20,342 nt of DNA from Clostridia bacterium (GCA_017412025.1 JAFQOY010000054.1:1-20342), one strand, 5' to 3'; counted from the stretch's first letter, positions 1 through 7,053 are shown. Numbers and translations are program-made. The notes: generated from the letters alone by a model not told the origin.

Positions 1-61
1 CGCCGAAGTTTTTGGATATATGTCTGAGAGAAAGAAGCACTTCCTGCATCGTCAATTCCAT
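1..61 (-). CDS. ABC transporter ATP-binding protein, N-terminus only (cut by window edge)
   Basis: Read on the minus strand from an ATG at 61-59, the frame gives about 20 residues ending in LSLRHISKNFG. This is the typical start of an ABC ATPase, just before the aromatic A-loop and Walker A region; sugar importers of the RbsA/MglA type often begin this way. A second ATG at 49-47 is also possible, because neither start has a clear Shine-Dalgarno. The frame stays open to the window edge. A perfect-consensus promoter and a palindrome lie just upstream, which suggests this is the first gene of a regulated transport operon running out of the window. The family call rests on very few residues, and the substrate cannot be told. 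Confidence 0.55.
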   Translation of the reverse strand, partial: MELTMQEVLLSLRHISKNFG

Positions 62-95
62 CCCATCTTATTCTTGTCAATCCATGAGTAGATAG

Positions 96-124
96 ATTAT
101 ATGATATGTATTCCTGCATGTCAA
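96..124 (-). promoter_or_regulatory. Perfect-consensus sigma-A promoter for the ABC ATPase gene
   Basis: On the minus strand TTGACA (positions 124-119) and TATAAT (101-96) are separated by exactly 17 bases. Both hexamers match the consensus at all six positions. Transcription would start near 89, about 28 bases upstream of the first ATG at 61. A promoter this strong usually needs a repressor to restrain it, which fits the palindrome at 153-169. Confidence 0.85.
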
Positions 125-152
125 CAGAAAGTTTGATGGTCAGAAAGCGGCA

Positions 153-169
153 GTTTAGTTGCACTAAAC
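153..169. promoter_or_regulatory. 17-bp palindrome, candidate ROK/LacI-type operator
   Basis: The sequence GTTTAGTTGCACTAAAC has perfect 7-base arms, GTTTAGT and ACTAAAC, around TGC. Its centre lies about 38 bases upstream of the -35 hexamer of the perfect promoter. Sugar-responsive ROK repressors of the XylR/NagC type bind TTTAGT/ACTAAA-like palindromes, so this is a plausible operator for a sugar-uptake operon. No regulator gene is in the window, and the regulator family is inferred. Confidence 0.55.
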
Positions 170-186
170 GTTTTAAGTAAATTATG

Positions 187-213
187 AGCGGCGCTCCGCA
201 GGGAAGCGCCGCT
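187..213 (-). terminator. GC-rich hairpin, possible terminator after the SH3-protein region
   Basis: Perfect 9-base arms (AGCGGCGCT and AGCGCCGCT) flank a 9-base loop. On the minus strand the stem is followed by CATAATTTAC, which has no real T-run, so termination may be weak. It is the only strong stem between the duplicated region and the ABC promoter, so it may insulate the two. Confidence 0.4.
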
Positions 214-250
214 TCAGACCGTTCATGTTCATATTGCTTCTGTCCATTCT

Positions 251-533
251 GTTTGCAGAATAGACGAATCTCTGCCTCACGGCGCCCTGAGGTCAGGGCG
301 CCCTACGTCGATAAGCAAAGATATCCTCATCCATCTTGCCCGGATAAGCAAACCGCCTCTCATCGCCGTAGGGCGGGCTGACCCAGCCCGCCGCAAACAC
401 AGGCTTTTTCTTTGTCAGTTATTCCTCGCACGGCATAAACCCGCGCCCCAGATCCCTGTTGCACAGGAAGTATGCTTCCAGCTTCTCCGTATTGCGCTGC
501 TGCAGCCACGTCCTCTCCTCCGGCAGGATCTCC
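251..533. repeat. Tandem direct repeat, copy 1 (283 bp)
   Basis: This copy matches 534-816 base for base at a constant offset of 283, with scattered substitutions. It holds the last codons of the upstream secreted-protein gene (419-533 on the minus strand) and about 168 bases of its downstream DNA. Two palindromic hairpins lie in the noncoding part: GGCGCCCTGA/TCAGGGCGCC at 281-302 and GGCGGGCT/AGCCCGCC at 372-392. The point differences show the duplication is not brand new. Confidence 0.93.
419..533 (-). pseudogene. Detached C-terminal tail copy of the SH3-domain protein
   Basis: The minus-strand frame repeats the last 37 codons of the gene at 702-1739. It ends in the same GRGFMPCEE and stop, with only two amino-acid changes (E/Q swaps) and a few silent ones. 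It has no start codon with a ribosome binding site and no upstream domains, so it is a remnant made by the 283-bp tandem duplication, not an independent gene. An in-frame ATG exists far upstream, but the extra residues come from the noncoding repeat. Confidence 0.85.
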
Positions 534-816
534 GTTTGCAGAATAGACGAATCTCTGACGCACGGCGCCCTGAGGTCAGGACACCCTACGTCGATAAGCA
601 AAGATATCCCCATCCATCTTGCCCGGATAAGCAAACCGCCTCGCATCGCCGTAGGGCGGGCTGACCCAGCCCGCCGCAAACACAGGCTTTTTCTTTGTCA
701 GTTATTCCTCGCACGGCATAAACCCGCGCCCCAGATCCCTGTTACACAGGAAGTACGCCTGAAGCTTCTCCGTATTGCGCTGCTCAAGCCACGTCCTCTC
801 CTCCGGCAGGATCTCC
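534..816. repeat. Tandem direct repeat, copy 2 (283 bp)
   Basis: This is the second copy of the 283-bp unit. It covers the true 3' end of the secreted SH3 protein gene (702-816) and the DNA just downstream. The hairpin at 655-675 is kept. The one at 564-585 has a damaged right arm (TCAGGACACC in place of TCAGGGCGCC), so copy 1 holds the intact palindrome. Confidence 0.93.
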
Positions 817-1739
817 TTCAGCGGCGTGCCGGGCATATAGATCACAAACTGATGCCCCTCTTCAAGCCCCGCAGGTTCCTGCGTGATGTAGAGGACGCCA
901 TTCCTCGCCACGGCTTCGCCAACCGTTCCATGAATGTCCAGCTTCGACAGCGTCATCACATACCGGTACGCATCCACCCGGCGCACATCGGTAAACCGTC
1001 CTTCGAATGCGCAATGATAGACGATGCTTCCTTCCTGATCGCTGAACTCGCCGACGAAACCGCCTTCACTGTCAAGGCTCAGCTGCGTGCGCCATGCGCC
1101 CGCGCCGCTCGAGTGCGTCCATTCAAGCGGCATCCGGGTCGGAAACACGCCCGTCATCGTTCCCGTCACAGGTACCGTCACAGGCGCGGACGTGTACTGC
1201 GGCTGCGGGATATACGGCGCAACCTGCGTCGTGGACGGCAGCTGCACAGAATCAACCAGGCTGCCGCTGACAAAGCCGTCCGTACCCTTATAGCGGACAA
1301 AATACCAGCGCTCCTTCGTCTCGCCCATGATGGTCACGCGCTCGCCGTCGTCGATCCTGCCCAGAATCTTATACTCCGTGGACGGGCCGCGGCGGAAATT
1401 GACGTACCTCGTCGCGTCGATCACGCCGGAACCGAACGTGCTGCGCACGCTGTCAACCGCGCTGCCCCAGCGCAGATAATCGGAATGCATGTATCCGCTC
1501 AGGCCCTCGATGTGCACCAGCACCCAGTCGCTGTAATTAGGATTGGAGCGCATGTTGACCTCAACGCCCGTAAAGAACAGACCCATCGAAGCCGAACTGG
1601 ACGACGCGCCCTCGCGCAGGTGCACCCTGCCGCCGTTTCTGGCGTAGACGACGGCTGTGCCATAGTCGTCCGCCAGGGCGGCGGACGCGAGGAGGCACGC
1701 AAGCAGCAGTGCAAGCAGCAGAAAGCTTTTCTTTTTCAT
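702..1739 (-). CDS. Secreted protein with two bacterial SH3 domains
   Basis: The product is 345 residues long. The start at 1739 is chosen because GGGAGGGG precedes it by a few bases and the protein then opens with a classic signal peptide (MKKK, a leucine-rich core, ASAALAD). Residues about 27-95 and 108-168 are two SH3-like domains: the first has VHLREGAS and ends SGYMHSDYL, the second has VNFRRGPSTEYK and ends GFVSGSLVD. Such domains usually bind cell-wall peptides. A threonine/proline/valine linker follows, then a domain of about 140 residues that I do not recognise, ending in a polar helix-like tail (EERTWLEQRNTEKL). No catalytic domain is seen, so it is probably a wall-binding or sensory exoprotein. 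Its 3' end is duplicated downstream. The asnA terminator lies just upstream, so it should have its own promoter in 1740-1812, where I see no convincing one. Confidence 0.85.
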   Translation of the reverse strand: MKKKSFLLLALLLACLLASAALADDYGTAVVYARNGGRVHLREGASSSSASMGLFFTGVEVNMRSNPNYSDWVLVHIEGLSGYMHSDYLRWGSAVDSVRSTFGSGVIDATRYVNFRRGPSTEYKILGRIDDGERVTIMGETKERWYFVRYKGTDGFVSGSLVDSVQLPSTTQVAPYIPQPQYTSAPVTVPVTGTMTGVFPTRMPLEWTHSSGAGAWRTQLSLDSEGGFVGEFSDQEGSIVYHCAFEGRFTDVRRVDAYRYVMTLSKLDIHGTVGEAVARNGVLYITQEPAGLEEGHQFVIYMPGTPLKEILPEERTWLEQRNTEKLQAYFLCNRDLGRGFMPCEE

Positions 1740-1812
1740 CGTATTTCCCCTCCCGTTATTTTCCTTCTGATCATATAGACGGAAGCATCCGCGCATTTCC
1801 TGCCGGTTCATC

Positions 1813-1840
1813 AAAAAAACTTCCCCGAAGGGAAGCCTTT
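1813..1840 (-). terminator. Intrinsic terminator of asnA
   Basis: Immediately after the asnA stop codon the minus strand has CTTCCC-TTCG-GGGAAG followed by seven T residues. The TTCG tetraloop and the T-run make this a textbook rho-independent terminator. The plus strand also carries a short T-run after the stem, but no plus-strand gene ends here. Confidence 0.93.
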
Positions 1841-2854
1841 TTACAGCAGCGTAATGCCCGCCTCTTCAAACACGCGGTGCGTCTGCTCATCCCAGATGGA
1901 GGACTGCACCTCGCCGATGTGCGCCTTGCCCAGCAGCAGCATGCACAGGCGGCTCTGGCCGATACCGCCGCCCATCGTCAGCGGCAGCTCGCCCGCAAGC
2001 AGCATCCTGTGGAACGGCAGGGAGCGCCTCTCGTCGCATCCGGCAAGCGTCAGCTGGCGGTCGAGCGACTCGGGGCTGACGCGGATGCCCATGGAGGAAA
2101 TCTCCATCGCGCACTGAAGCACCGGATCCCAGAAGAGCAGATCGCCGTTGAGCTCCCAGTCGTCATAGTCCGGCGCGCGCCCGTCGTGCGGCATGCCGCT
2201 TTCCATTTTGCCGCCGATGCCCTGGATAAAGATCGTGCCGTGCTTCTCCGCGAAGATGTTTTCCCGCTCCTTGGGCGTCTTGTCCGGATAGAGGTATTCA
2301 AGCTCCTGCGCGGTGACAAAGGTCACGTTGCGCTCAAGCAGCGGCGTGTCGCACAGCTGGGGGAACATGCCGCGCACGGTCAGCTGCGTATCGCAGATGC
2401 TGCCCACGATGTTGCGCACGCATTCGTGCAGCGTGTAGCGCGTGCGCGCCTCTTCAGTGATCACCTTTTCCCAGTCCCACTGGTCGACGTAAATGGAGTG
2501 CAGGTTGTCGAGCGTCTCGTCCCTGCGGATGGCGTTCATGTCGGTGTAGATGCCCTTGCCCGGCTCAATCTCATAGCGGTAGAGCGCCATGCGCTTCCAC
2601 TTTGCAAGGGAATGCACGACCTCCGCATCCGCGCCGGCATACGGCACGTCAAAGCTCACCGGGCGCTCCACGCCGCTCAGGTTGTCGTTGAGGCCGGAGG
2701 ACGGCTCGACAAACAGCGGCGCAGACACGCGCTCCAGATGCAGCGCATGCGCCAGAGAATCCTGGAACACGCGCTTGATCAGGCTGATCGCGCTCTGCGT
2801 CTGATAGAGGGTCAAATGCGGCTGATATCCCTGAGGAATGAAAGATGAACGCAT
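1841..2854 (-). CDS. asnA: Aspartate-ammonia ligase (asparagine synthetase A)
   Basis: AsnA makes asparagine from aspartate, ammonia and ATP in the cytoplasm. The 337-residue product matches the usual length of about 330. It shows the family blocks in order: SGLNDNLSG (about 53-61), VVHSLAKWKR (79-88), YVDQWDWEK (122-130), GIGGK and HDGRAPDYDDW (212-233), SSMGIRV (253-259), and the class II aminoacyl-tRNA-synthetase-like motif GGGIGQSRL (295-303). The start at 2854 has AAGGAGGAG a few bases upstream. The gene is a single-gene unit: a good promoter lies at 2923-2951 and a strong terminator directly after the stop. The short leader has a hairpin but is too small for an Asn T-box. There is nothing unusual in the protein. 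Confidence 0.97.
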   Translation of the reverse strand: MRSSFIPQGYQPHLTLYQTQSAISLIKRVFQDSLAHALHLERVSAPLFVEPSSGLNDNLSGVERPVSFDVPYAGADAEVVHSLAKWKRMALYRYEIEPGKGIYTDMNAIRRDETLDNLHSIYVDQWDWEKVITEEARTRYTLHECVRNIVGSICDTQLTVRGMFPQLCDTPLLERNVTFVTAQELEYLYPDKTPKERENIFAEKHGTIFIQGIGGKMESGMPHDGRAPDYDDWELNGDLLFWDPVLQCAMEISSMGIRVSPESLDRQLTLAGCDERRSLPFHRMLLAGELPLTMGGGIGQSRLCMLLLGKAHIGEVQSSIWDEQTHRVFEEAGITLL

Positions 2855-2889
2855 ATCGTTCTCCTCCTTCTTGCTGATCCATATATCTG

Positions 2890-2909
2890 TCCGGCGCAGC
2901 AGCGCCGGA
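2890..2909 (-). promoter_or_regulatory. Hairpin in the asnA leader
   Basis: A perfect 8-base stem, TCCGGCGC/GCGCCGGA, with a 4-base loop lies between the asnA promoter and its ribosome binding site. It has no T-run, so it is not a terminator; it could stabilise the mRNA or bind a protein. Function is not shown by the sequence. Confidence 0.45.
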
Positions 2910-2922
2910 AATCATGCTCAAC

Positions 2923-2951
2923 AGTATACCGCGCCTGCCCGGATTTTCCAA
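2923..2951 (-). promoter_or_regulatory. Sigma-A promoter of asnA
   Basis: On the minus strand TTGGAA (2951-2946) and TATACT (2928-2923) are spaced by 17 bases. The predicted leader is about 60 bases long and contains the hairpin at 2890-2909. Confidence 0.7.
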
Positions 2952-3031
2952 CACTTTTTTGTATGCAGACGAAATTTTCGCGCCTGATCCGTCCATACTG
3001 ATGCTAAATTCGGATATGGAGGCATTCAATC

Positions 3032-4075
3032 ATGGCTTTTCAGCGCGGCAAAATCGTCATCATCGGCACAGGCCATGTCGGCAGCGCCATGCTCAATTCC
3101 ATCCTCGGCATGAACCTCGCACGGGAGATCATCCTCATCAACATCAACCGGGAGCAGGCGCTGGGCGAGGCCATGGACGCCAGCCACACGCTCGCCTTCT
3201 CCTCGTTTTCCGGCTGTCCCATCCGCGTCGGCGACTACGGCGACTGCGCAGACGCACAGATCATCATCAACACCGCAGGTCCGTCCATCCAGCCGGGCGA
3301 CACGCCCGACCGCATGCAGCTTCTCAGCAAAAACCTGCGCGTTCTGCAGGACGTCATGGACGGCGTCACCCGGTACACGCGGAACGCCATATTCATCAAC
3401 GTCACCAATCCCGTCGATATTCTGACCTACTTCTGTGCGGAAAAATACGATTACCCGCGCGAAAGGATCTTTTCCACCGGCACGCTGCTGGACACCGCGC
3501 GCTTTCACAAGATGCTCGCCGACGTCCTGCGCATTGACGTCAAGTCTGTGACGGGTTTTGTTCTGGGCGAGCACGGCGGCACGGCGTTTATTCCGTTTGG
3601 CACAGTCAACGTCGCCGGCATTCCGTTTGATCAGCTGCAGGAAAGATTCGCACTGGAAAAGCCCATCGACCGCGAGCAGATCACGCGCGCCGTCAAGGAC
3701 AGCGGACTGGACATCATTGAGCTCAAGGGGTATACCTCCTCCGGCATTGCACTGGCCGCCTGCCGCGTCGTCAGCTCCATCCTCTTCGATTCGCGCACCG
3801 TCCTGCCGCTTTCCGTCATCCCCGACGGAGAATATGGCCTGCGCCGCGTCGCCATGAGCCTGCCGTGCATCCTTGGAGAAAAGGGCATCCGCAAAATTCT
3901 GACCATTCCGCTTGACGAGGACGCGGAACGCGGCATGCGCTCAAGCGACGAGTATCTGCGCAGCATCCTGCACAACATCGACATGAAGACAGGAACCCTT
4001 CACGACGCAGGCTGGCTGGGCGGCTTCCCGCCGCAGCATACCAATCCTGCCGCCACGGGCCCCATCCCCACATAA
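3032..4075 (+). CDS. L-lactate/L-2-hydroxyacid dehydrogenase family protein, atypical loop
   Basis: The 347-residue product is an NAD-dependent LDH/MDH-fold enzyme interconverting a 2-oxoacid and an L-2-hydroxyacid. The start is set by GGAGG nine bases upstream. Visible parts are the Rossmann motif GTGHVGS (12-18), NPVD (126-129), DTARF with the substrate-binding Arg (154-158), and the catalytic His in GEHGG (about 181). The mobile substrate loop differs from classical LDH: where LDH has NQKPGETR, this protein has SIQPGDTPDR, two residues longer, with the Arg moved. L-2-hydroxyisocaproate dehydrogenases also have a longer loop ending in DR, so a bulkier 2-oxoacid substrate is possible. About 35 C-terminal residues beyond the usual last helix are rich in Gly and Pro. 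The gene is single, with a very strong terminator after it. Confidence 0.8.
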   Translation: MAFQRGKIVIIGTGHVGSAMLNSILGMNLAREIILININREQALGEAMDASHTLAFSSFSGCPIRVGDYGDCADAQIIINTAGPSIQPGDTPDRMQLLSKNLRVLQDVMDGVTRYTRNAIFINVTNPVDILTYFCAEKYDYPRERIFSTGTLLDTARFHKMLADVLRIDVKSVTGFVLGEHGGTAFIPFGTVNVAGIPFDQLQERFALEKPIDREQITRAVKDSGLDIIELKGYTSSGIALAACRVVSSILFDSRTVLPLSVIPDGEYGLRRVAMSLPCILGEKGIRKILTIPLDEDAERGMRSSDEYLRSILHNIDMKTGTLHDAGWLGGFPPQHTNPAATGPIPT

Positions 4076-4117
4076 CCGGGCGCACCCGGAAAACGCATTC
4101 TGTTTTTTCATGAAGCC

Positions 4118-4195
4118 AGCGCCGCACGCGCGTCCTTCAGCAGCGTATCATGACGCTGCGGCGACGCGCGTGCGGCGCTTTTCCGTTCTTTTCCT
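4118..4195 (+). terminator. Long hairpin terminator of the dehydrogenase gene
   Basis: Perfect 17-base arms at 4118-4134 and 4163-4179 enclose a second stem, CAGCGT/ACGCTG, at 4141-4158. The outer stem is followed by TTTTCCGTTCTTTTCC on the plus strand. A smaller stem (CCGGG/CCCGG, 4076-4089) with TTTTTT some 12 bases on lies directly after the stop codon and may act first. The site separates two convergent genes. Confidence 0.85.
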
Positions 4196-4198
4196 TCG

Positions 4199-4804
4199 TC
4201 ATTCGATCGGGAAATCAAAATACACTTTCGGATCATCGCAGATAAACGTATAGTGCCACCATTCCTCGCTGTAATCATCAAAGCCCGATGCGAGCATGAC
4301 GCTGCGCAGCAGCTGCCGGTTTGCCCTCTGCTCGTCCGTCAGGTTCTTATAATCGTGGGAAGAGATTCTGGAAAACCAATCGAATTCCCCGCCCATGTCA
4401 ATCTCTTTTCCCTGTGCGTCCGTCAGCGTCAGGTCAACCGTCAGCCCGCGCGAATGGCCGGAATAGACGGCGATATACCCTTTGGGAAAGAGTTCGCTCT
4501 TGTCAAGCGACGGGTAGAATTCATCCTTCATCTTTATGTCGCTTTCGTCCTGCGCCCAGCGGACAAAGTGATCCACCGCGCGCTGCGGACGGTATGCATC
4601 GTAGATCAGCAGGCCATAGCCCAGATTCTCAAACGCAGCCGCGGCCTCCTTCAGCGCCAGCGCCGCCTTCTCCTGCAGCACGGCGCGCGGCGCAAAGTAT
4701 CCGTCCACCGGGCAGCCGACAAAGTTGTGATATCCTGCATAGCGGATGTCCTCACGGACGGACGGGATGACGTCCTTCACATATACAAATCCTTCGGGAA
4801 GCAT
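4199..4804 (-). CDS. D-Ala-D-Ala dipeptidase, VanX/DdpX family
   Basis: This zinc enzyme cleaves D-alanyl-D-alanine. The start at 4804 follows GGAGG by 8 bases and gives 201 residues, almost exactly the VanX length (202). Key residues fall at VanX positions within one: Arg72 in YDAYRP, zinc ligands His117 and Asp124 in SGHSRGLTVDLTL, and Glu181 with ligand His184 in EWWHYTF. There is no signal peptide, so it acts in the cytoplasm. No vanH, vanA or VanRS-like gene is nearby, so this is not a vancomycin-resistance cluster. Recycling or scavenging of D-Ala-D-Ala, as for DdpX, is more likely. A hairpin-repeat block separates it from fhs upstream, and I see no promoter between, so read-through from fhs is possible. 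Confidence 0.93.
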   Translation of the reverse strand: MLPEGFVYVKDVIPSVREDIRYAGYHNFVGCPVDGYFAPRAVLQEKAALALKEAAAAFENLGYGLLIYDAYRPQRAVDHFVRWAQDESDIKMKDEFYPSLDKSELFPKGYIAVYSGHSRGLTVDLTLTDAQGKEIDMGGEFDWFSRISSHDYKNLTDEQRANRQLLRSVMLASGFDDYSEEWWHYTFICDDPKVYFDFPIE

Positions 4805-4830
4805 GACATTACCTCCAATAACCAAATAAA

Positions 4831-4932
4831 CCCTCCCCTTGGGGGAGGGCGCCCGGAGGGCGGGTGAGATCCCCTCGTCCGGAAATCTCATCCGTCCCGC
4901 CTCCGGCGATCTGCCTTCCCCATAGGGAAAGG
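4831..4932. repeat. Inverted pair of hairpin repeats (REP/BIME-like)
   Basis: Two copies of one element face each other. The left copy starts with an 8/3/8 hairpin (4831-4849, CCCTCCCC/GGGGAGGG), then a short variable hairpin (4850-4862) and GGGTGAGAT. The right copy, on the minus strand, starts with an 8/3/8 hairpin (4914-4932), then GCCGGAGGCGGGACGGATGAGAT. A third copy is at 8225-8271. The shared plan is an outer hairpin, a variable hairpin and a terminal GGRTGAG. Such small dispersed elements are common between clostridial genes and can slow or end transcription. Confidence 0.75.
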
Positions 4933-4947
4933 TATATTGAGTCTTGA

Positions 4948-6624
4948 TCAGAACAGGCCAACGATCCTGCCGTCCTCGGTGACGTCGATATTCTCCGCCG
5001 CCGGCACCTTCGGCAGGCCCGGCATGGTCATGATATCGCCGGTGAGCGCGACGATGAAGCCCGCGCCCGCGGAGACCTTCAGGTTGCGCACGGTGACGGT
5101 GAATCCTTCCGGCGCGCCCAGCAGCTTCTGGTCGTCGGAGAAGGAGTACTGCGTCTTCGCCATGCAGATCGGATACTCGCCGAAGCCCAGCGCCTCAAGC
5201 TGCTGCGCCTGCTTCTTTGCGCCCGGGGTCAGCGCGACACCCGCGCCGCGATATACGTTCTTCACGATCGCAGAGAGCTTCTCCTCGATGGTGGTATTGA
5301 GCTCATACGCGTAGCGGAAATTGCCCTCGCCGCTCTCGCACAGGCGCACGACCTCATTGGCCAGCTCCACGCCGCCGTCGCCGCCCTTGCCCCAGACCTC
5401 GGAGAGCGCAACGTTGACGCCCAGCTCGCGGCACTTTTCGCGCACCAGCTCAAGCTCCGCCTCGGTGTCCATCGGGAAGCGGTTGATCGCTACCACGCAC
5501 GGCAGCTGATAGGTGGTAGTGATGTTGCTGACATGGCGCAGCAGGTTCGGCAGGCCCTTTGCCAGCGCATCAAGGTTCTCGTTGTTCAGATCGGCCTTCG
5601 CCACGCCGCCGTGATGCTTGAGCGCGCGCACCGTCGCCACGACGACGACGGCGGCAGGCGTCAGGCCGGCCTTGCGGCACTTGATGTCAAGGAACTTCTC
5701 CGCGCCCAGATCCGCGCCGAAGCCGGCCTCGGTCACGCAGTAGTCGCCCAGCTTCATCGCCATGCGGGTCGCCATGATGGAGTTGCAGCCGTGGGCAATG
5801 TTGGCGAACGGACCGCCGTGGATAAACGCCGGGGTGCCCTCCAGCGTCTGCACCAGGTTCGGCTTGAGCGCATCCTTGAGCAGCGCAGCCATCGCGCCGG
5901 CGGCCTTCAGATCGCCCGCAGTGACGGGCTTGTCGTCATAGGTGTAGCCGACGATGATGCGGGAGAGGCGCTCCTTGAGGTCGGTGATGGAGGAGGACAT
6001 GCAGAACACAGCCATGACCTCGGACGCAACGGTGATGTCAAAGCCATCCTCACGCGGCACGCCCTGCATCTTGCCGCCCAGACCGTCAATCACATTGCGC
6101 AGCTGGCGGTCGTTCATGTCCACACAGCGCTTCCAGGTGATCTTCTTGACGTCGATGCCCAGCTTGTTGCCCTGCTGGATATGGTTGTCCAGCATCGCGG
6201 CAAGCAGGTTGTTCGCCGCGCCGATGGCGTGGAAGTCGCCGGTGAAGTGCAGGTTGATGTCCTCCATCGGCACAACCTGCGCATAGCCGCCGCCGGCCGC
6301 GCCGCCCTTCACGCCGAAGACCGGGCCAAGGCTCGGCTCGCGCAGGGCAAGCACCGCATTCTTGCCGATCTTGCGCAGGCCGTCGGCCAGGCCGACGGAC
6401 GTGGTGGTCTTGCCCTCGCCCGCCGGGGTCGGGGAGATGGCCGTCACCAGAATCAGCTTACCGTCAGGCGCGCTGTTTTCACTGAGCAGGTTGTAATCCA
6501 CCTTCGCCTTGTAGTTGCCGTAGAGCTCCAGATACTTCTCATCCACGCCAGCCACAGCCGCGATCTCGCGGATGTTCTTCATCTGACAGGACTGCGCGAT
6601 TTCGATATCGGACATGTAAGCCAT
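4948..6624 (-). CDS. fhs: Formate-tetrahydrofolate ligase
   Basis: Fhs joins formate to tetrahydrofolate using ATP, giving 10-formyl-THF for purines, initiator tRNA formylation and, in acetogens, the Wood-Ljungdahl route. The start at 6624 follows AAGGAGGA by 8 bases; the product is 558 residues, the normal size (about 556). The P-loop [10 protein letters not shown] is at about 66-75. Other family blocks are [48 protein letters not shown] and [17 protein letters not shown] text near the middle. The gene is controlled by a ZTP riboswitch in its leader. No other Wood-Ljungdahl gene is in the window. It is divergent from the serine operon, the other entry point of one-carbon units. Confidence 0.98.
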   Translation of the reverse strand: MAYMSDIEIAQSCQMKNIREIAAVAGVDEKYLELYGNYKAKVDYNLLSENSAPDGKLILVTAISPTPAGEGKTTTSVGLADGLRKIGKNAVLALREPSLGPVFGVKGGAAGGGYAQVVPMEDINLHFTGDFHAIGAANNLLAAMLDNHIQQGNKLGIDVKKITWKRCVDMNDRQLRNVIDGLGGKMQGVPREDGFDITVASEVMAVFCMSSSITDLKERLSRIIVGYTYDDKPVTAGDLKAAGAMAALLKDALKPNLVQTLEGTPAFIHGGPFANIAHGCNSIMATRMAMKLGDYCVTEAGFGADLGAEKFLDIKCRKAGLTPAAVVVVATVRALKHHGGVAKADLNNENLDALAKGLPNLLRHVSNITTTYQLPCVVAINRFPMDTEAELELVREKCRELGVNVALSEVWGKGGDGGVELANEVVRLCESGEGNFRYAYELNTTIEEKLSAIVKNVYRGAGVALTPGAKKQAQQLEALGFGEYPICMAKTQYSFSDDQKLLGAPEGFTVTVRNLKVSAGAGFIVALTGDIMTMPGLPKVPAAENIDVTEDGRIVGLF

Positions 6625-6667
6625 AACAGAATCCTCCTTGTGTCGTTCCGGCAGCGTCTTTTCATAC

Positions 6668-6698
6668 AAAAAGGCGCACCGATGTTCTCAGTGCGCCC
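6668..6698 (-). terminator. Riboswitch-controlled intrinsic terminator before fhs
   Basis: On the minus strand GGCGCAC and GTGCGCC pair around an 11-base loop and are followed by TTTTT. The 5' arm shares GGGC with the 3' end of the ZTP aptamer, so ligand-bound aptamer and terminator exclude each other. This is the expected expression platform: ZTP present, read-through; ZTP absent, termination. Confidence 0.9.
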
Positions 6699-6780
6699 AG
6701 ACGGTCGGCATCAAGCGCACGCAAGCGCGCCGCGGCACTTCCTGTGGGTCGTCCCACTTCCGTCAGTCATGCCGCTGTCT
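6695..6780 (-). ncRNA. ZTP (pfl) riboswitch aptamer in the fhs leader
   Basis: The minus strand shows the pfl/ZTP signature in order: GCGGCA, GACTGACGG, a stem GTGGG/CCCAC, GGAAG, TGCCGC, and the closing CCGTCTGGGC. GACTGACGG pairs with CCGTC, a covarying form of the usual GGCGG/CCGCC. GCGGCA pairs with TGCCGC to make the pseudoknot. The class senses ZMP/ZTP, which builds up when 10-formyl-THF is short, and turns on folate and purine genes. Its place in front of fhs fits exactly. Confidence 0.9.
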
Positions 6781-6811
6781 CAGGCGGTATTCTCCGCCCC
6801 AATTCAGCGTA

Positions 6812-6841
6812 AGCATATCATGTTCCGCCTTGCTCCGTCAA
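6812..6841 (-). promoter_or_regulatory. Candidate promoter of the fhs leader
   Basis: On the minus strand TTGACG (6841-6836) and TATGCT (6817-6812) are spaced by 18 bases. Transcription would start about 25 bases before the aptamer, so the whole riboswitch is transcribed. The -10 hexamer is only moderate. Confidence 0.5.
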
Positions 6842-7024
6842 GCCTGTTTTTTTCAGGCGCAGGCTGAAATTCTTTGCCTGTTCAAAACAGACTGTGCAGC
6901 CATGCCGCCCGGCTGCGGAAAGCGAAGCTTTTCTTCCCCTTTTCATCTTGTCCGCCGTATTTCTTTCACACGCTGAATCAATGCAGTATTTTGTCGATAA
7001 TTTCACGCAAATATAATCTTAGGA
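6842..7024. other. Gap between divergent fhs and serC promoters
   Basis: No gene is supported here. The left half is GC-rich with small stems (for example GCAGCC/GGCTGC near 6895-6916). The right half is AT-rich and has an extra TATAAT at 7012-7017 on the plus strand, with a poorly spaced -35, which could be a second upstream serC promoter. Short open frames here lack a ribosome binding site. Confidence 0.5.
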
Positions 7025-7053
7025 TTGAAATTGGTTCATTTTTATGTTAAAAT
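7025..7053 (+). promoter_or_regulatory. Sigma-A promoter of serC-serA
   Basis: TTGAAA (7025-7030) and TAAAAT (7048-7053) are spaced by 17 bases in an AT-rich stretch. The predicted leader before serC is about 80 bases long and shows no terminator or riboswitch. Confidence 0.72.

Noticed and set aside
251..816. CRISPR or insertion-sequence ends
   Set aside because: Only two long copies without spacers, and no terminal inverted repeats or transposase.
459..1778. Long plus-strand open frame of 439 codons opposite the SH3-protein gene
   Set aside because: Arg/His-rich composition typical of a high-GC shadow frame; no ribosome binding site; the minus strand has a signal peptide, SH3 domains and a strong ribosome binding site.
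2855..2922. T-box riboswitch in the asnA leader
   Set aside because: The leader is only about 60 bases long, with no T-box sequence and no terminator.
2960..3010. Promoter for the plus-strand dehydrogenase gene
   Set aside because: Only a weak extended -10 (TGCTAAATT at 3002-3010) with no matching -35; not strong enough to list as a feature.
4199..4804. Vancomycin-resistance cluster
   Set aside because: Only the VanX-like gene is present; no ligase, dehydrogenase or two-component genes are nearby.
5533..6867. Plus-strand open frame of 444 codons opposite fhs
   Set aside because: It runs through the riboswitch and promoter and has no recognisable domain; the minus strand is clearly fhs.
6818..7006. 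Small minus-strand frame of 62 codons upstream of fhs
   Set aside because: It overlaps the fhs promoter, lacks a ribosome binding site and resembles nothing I know.
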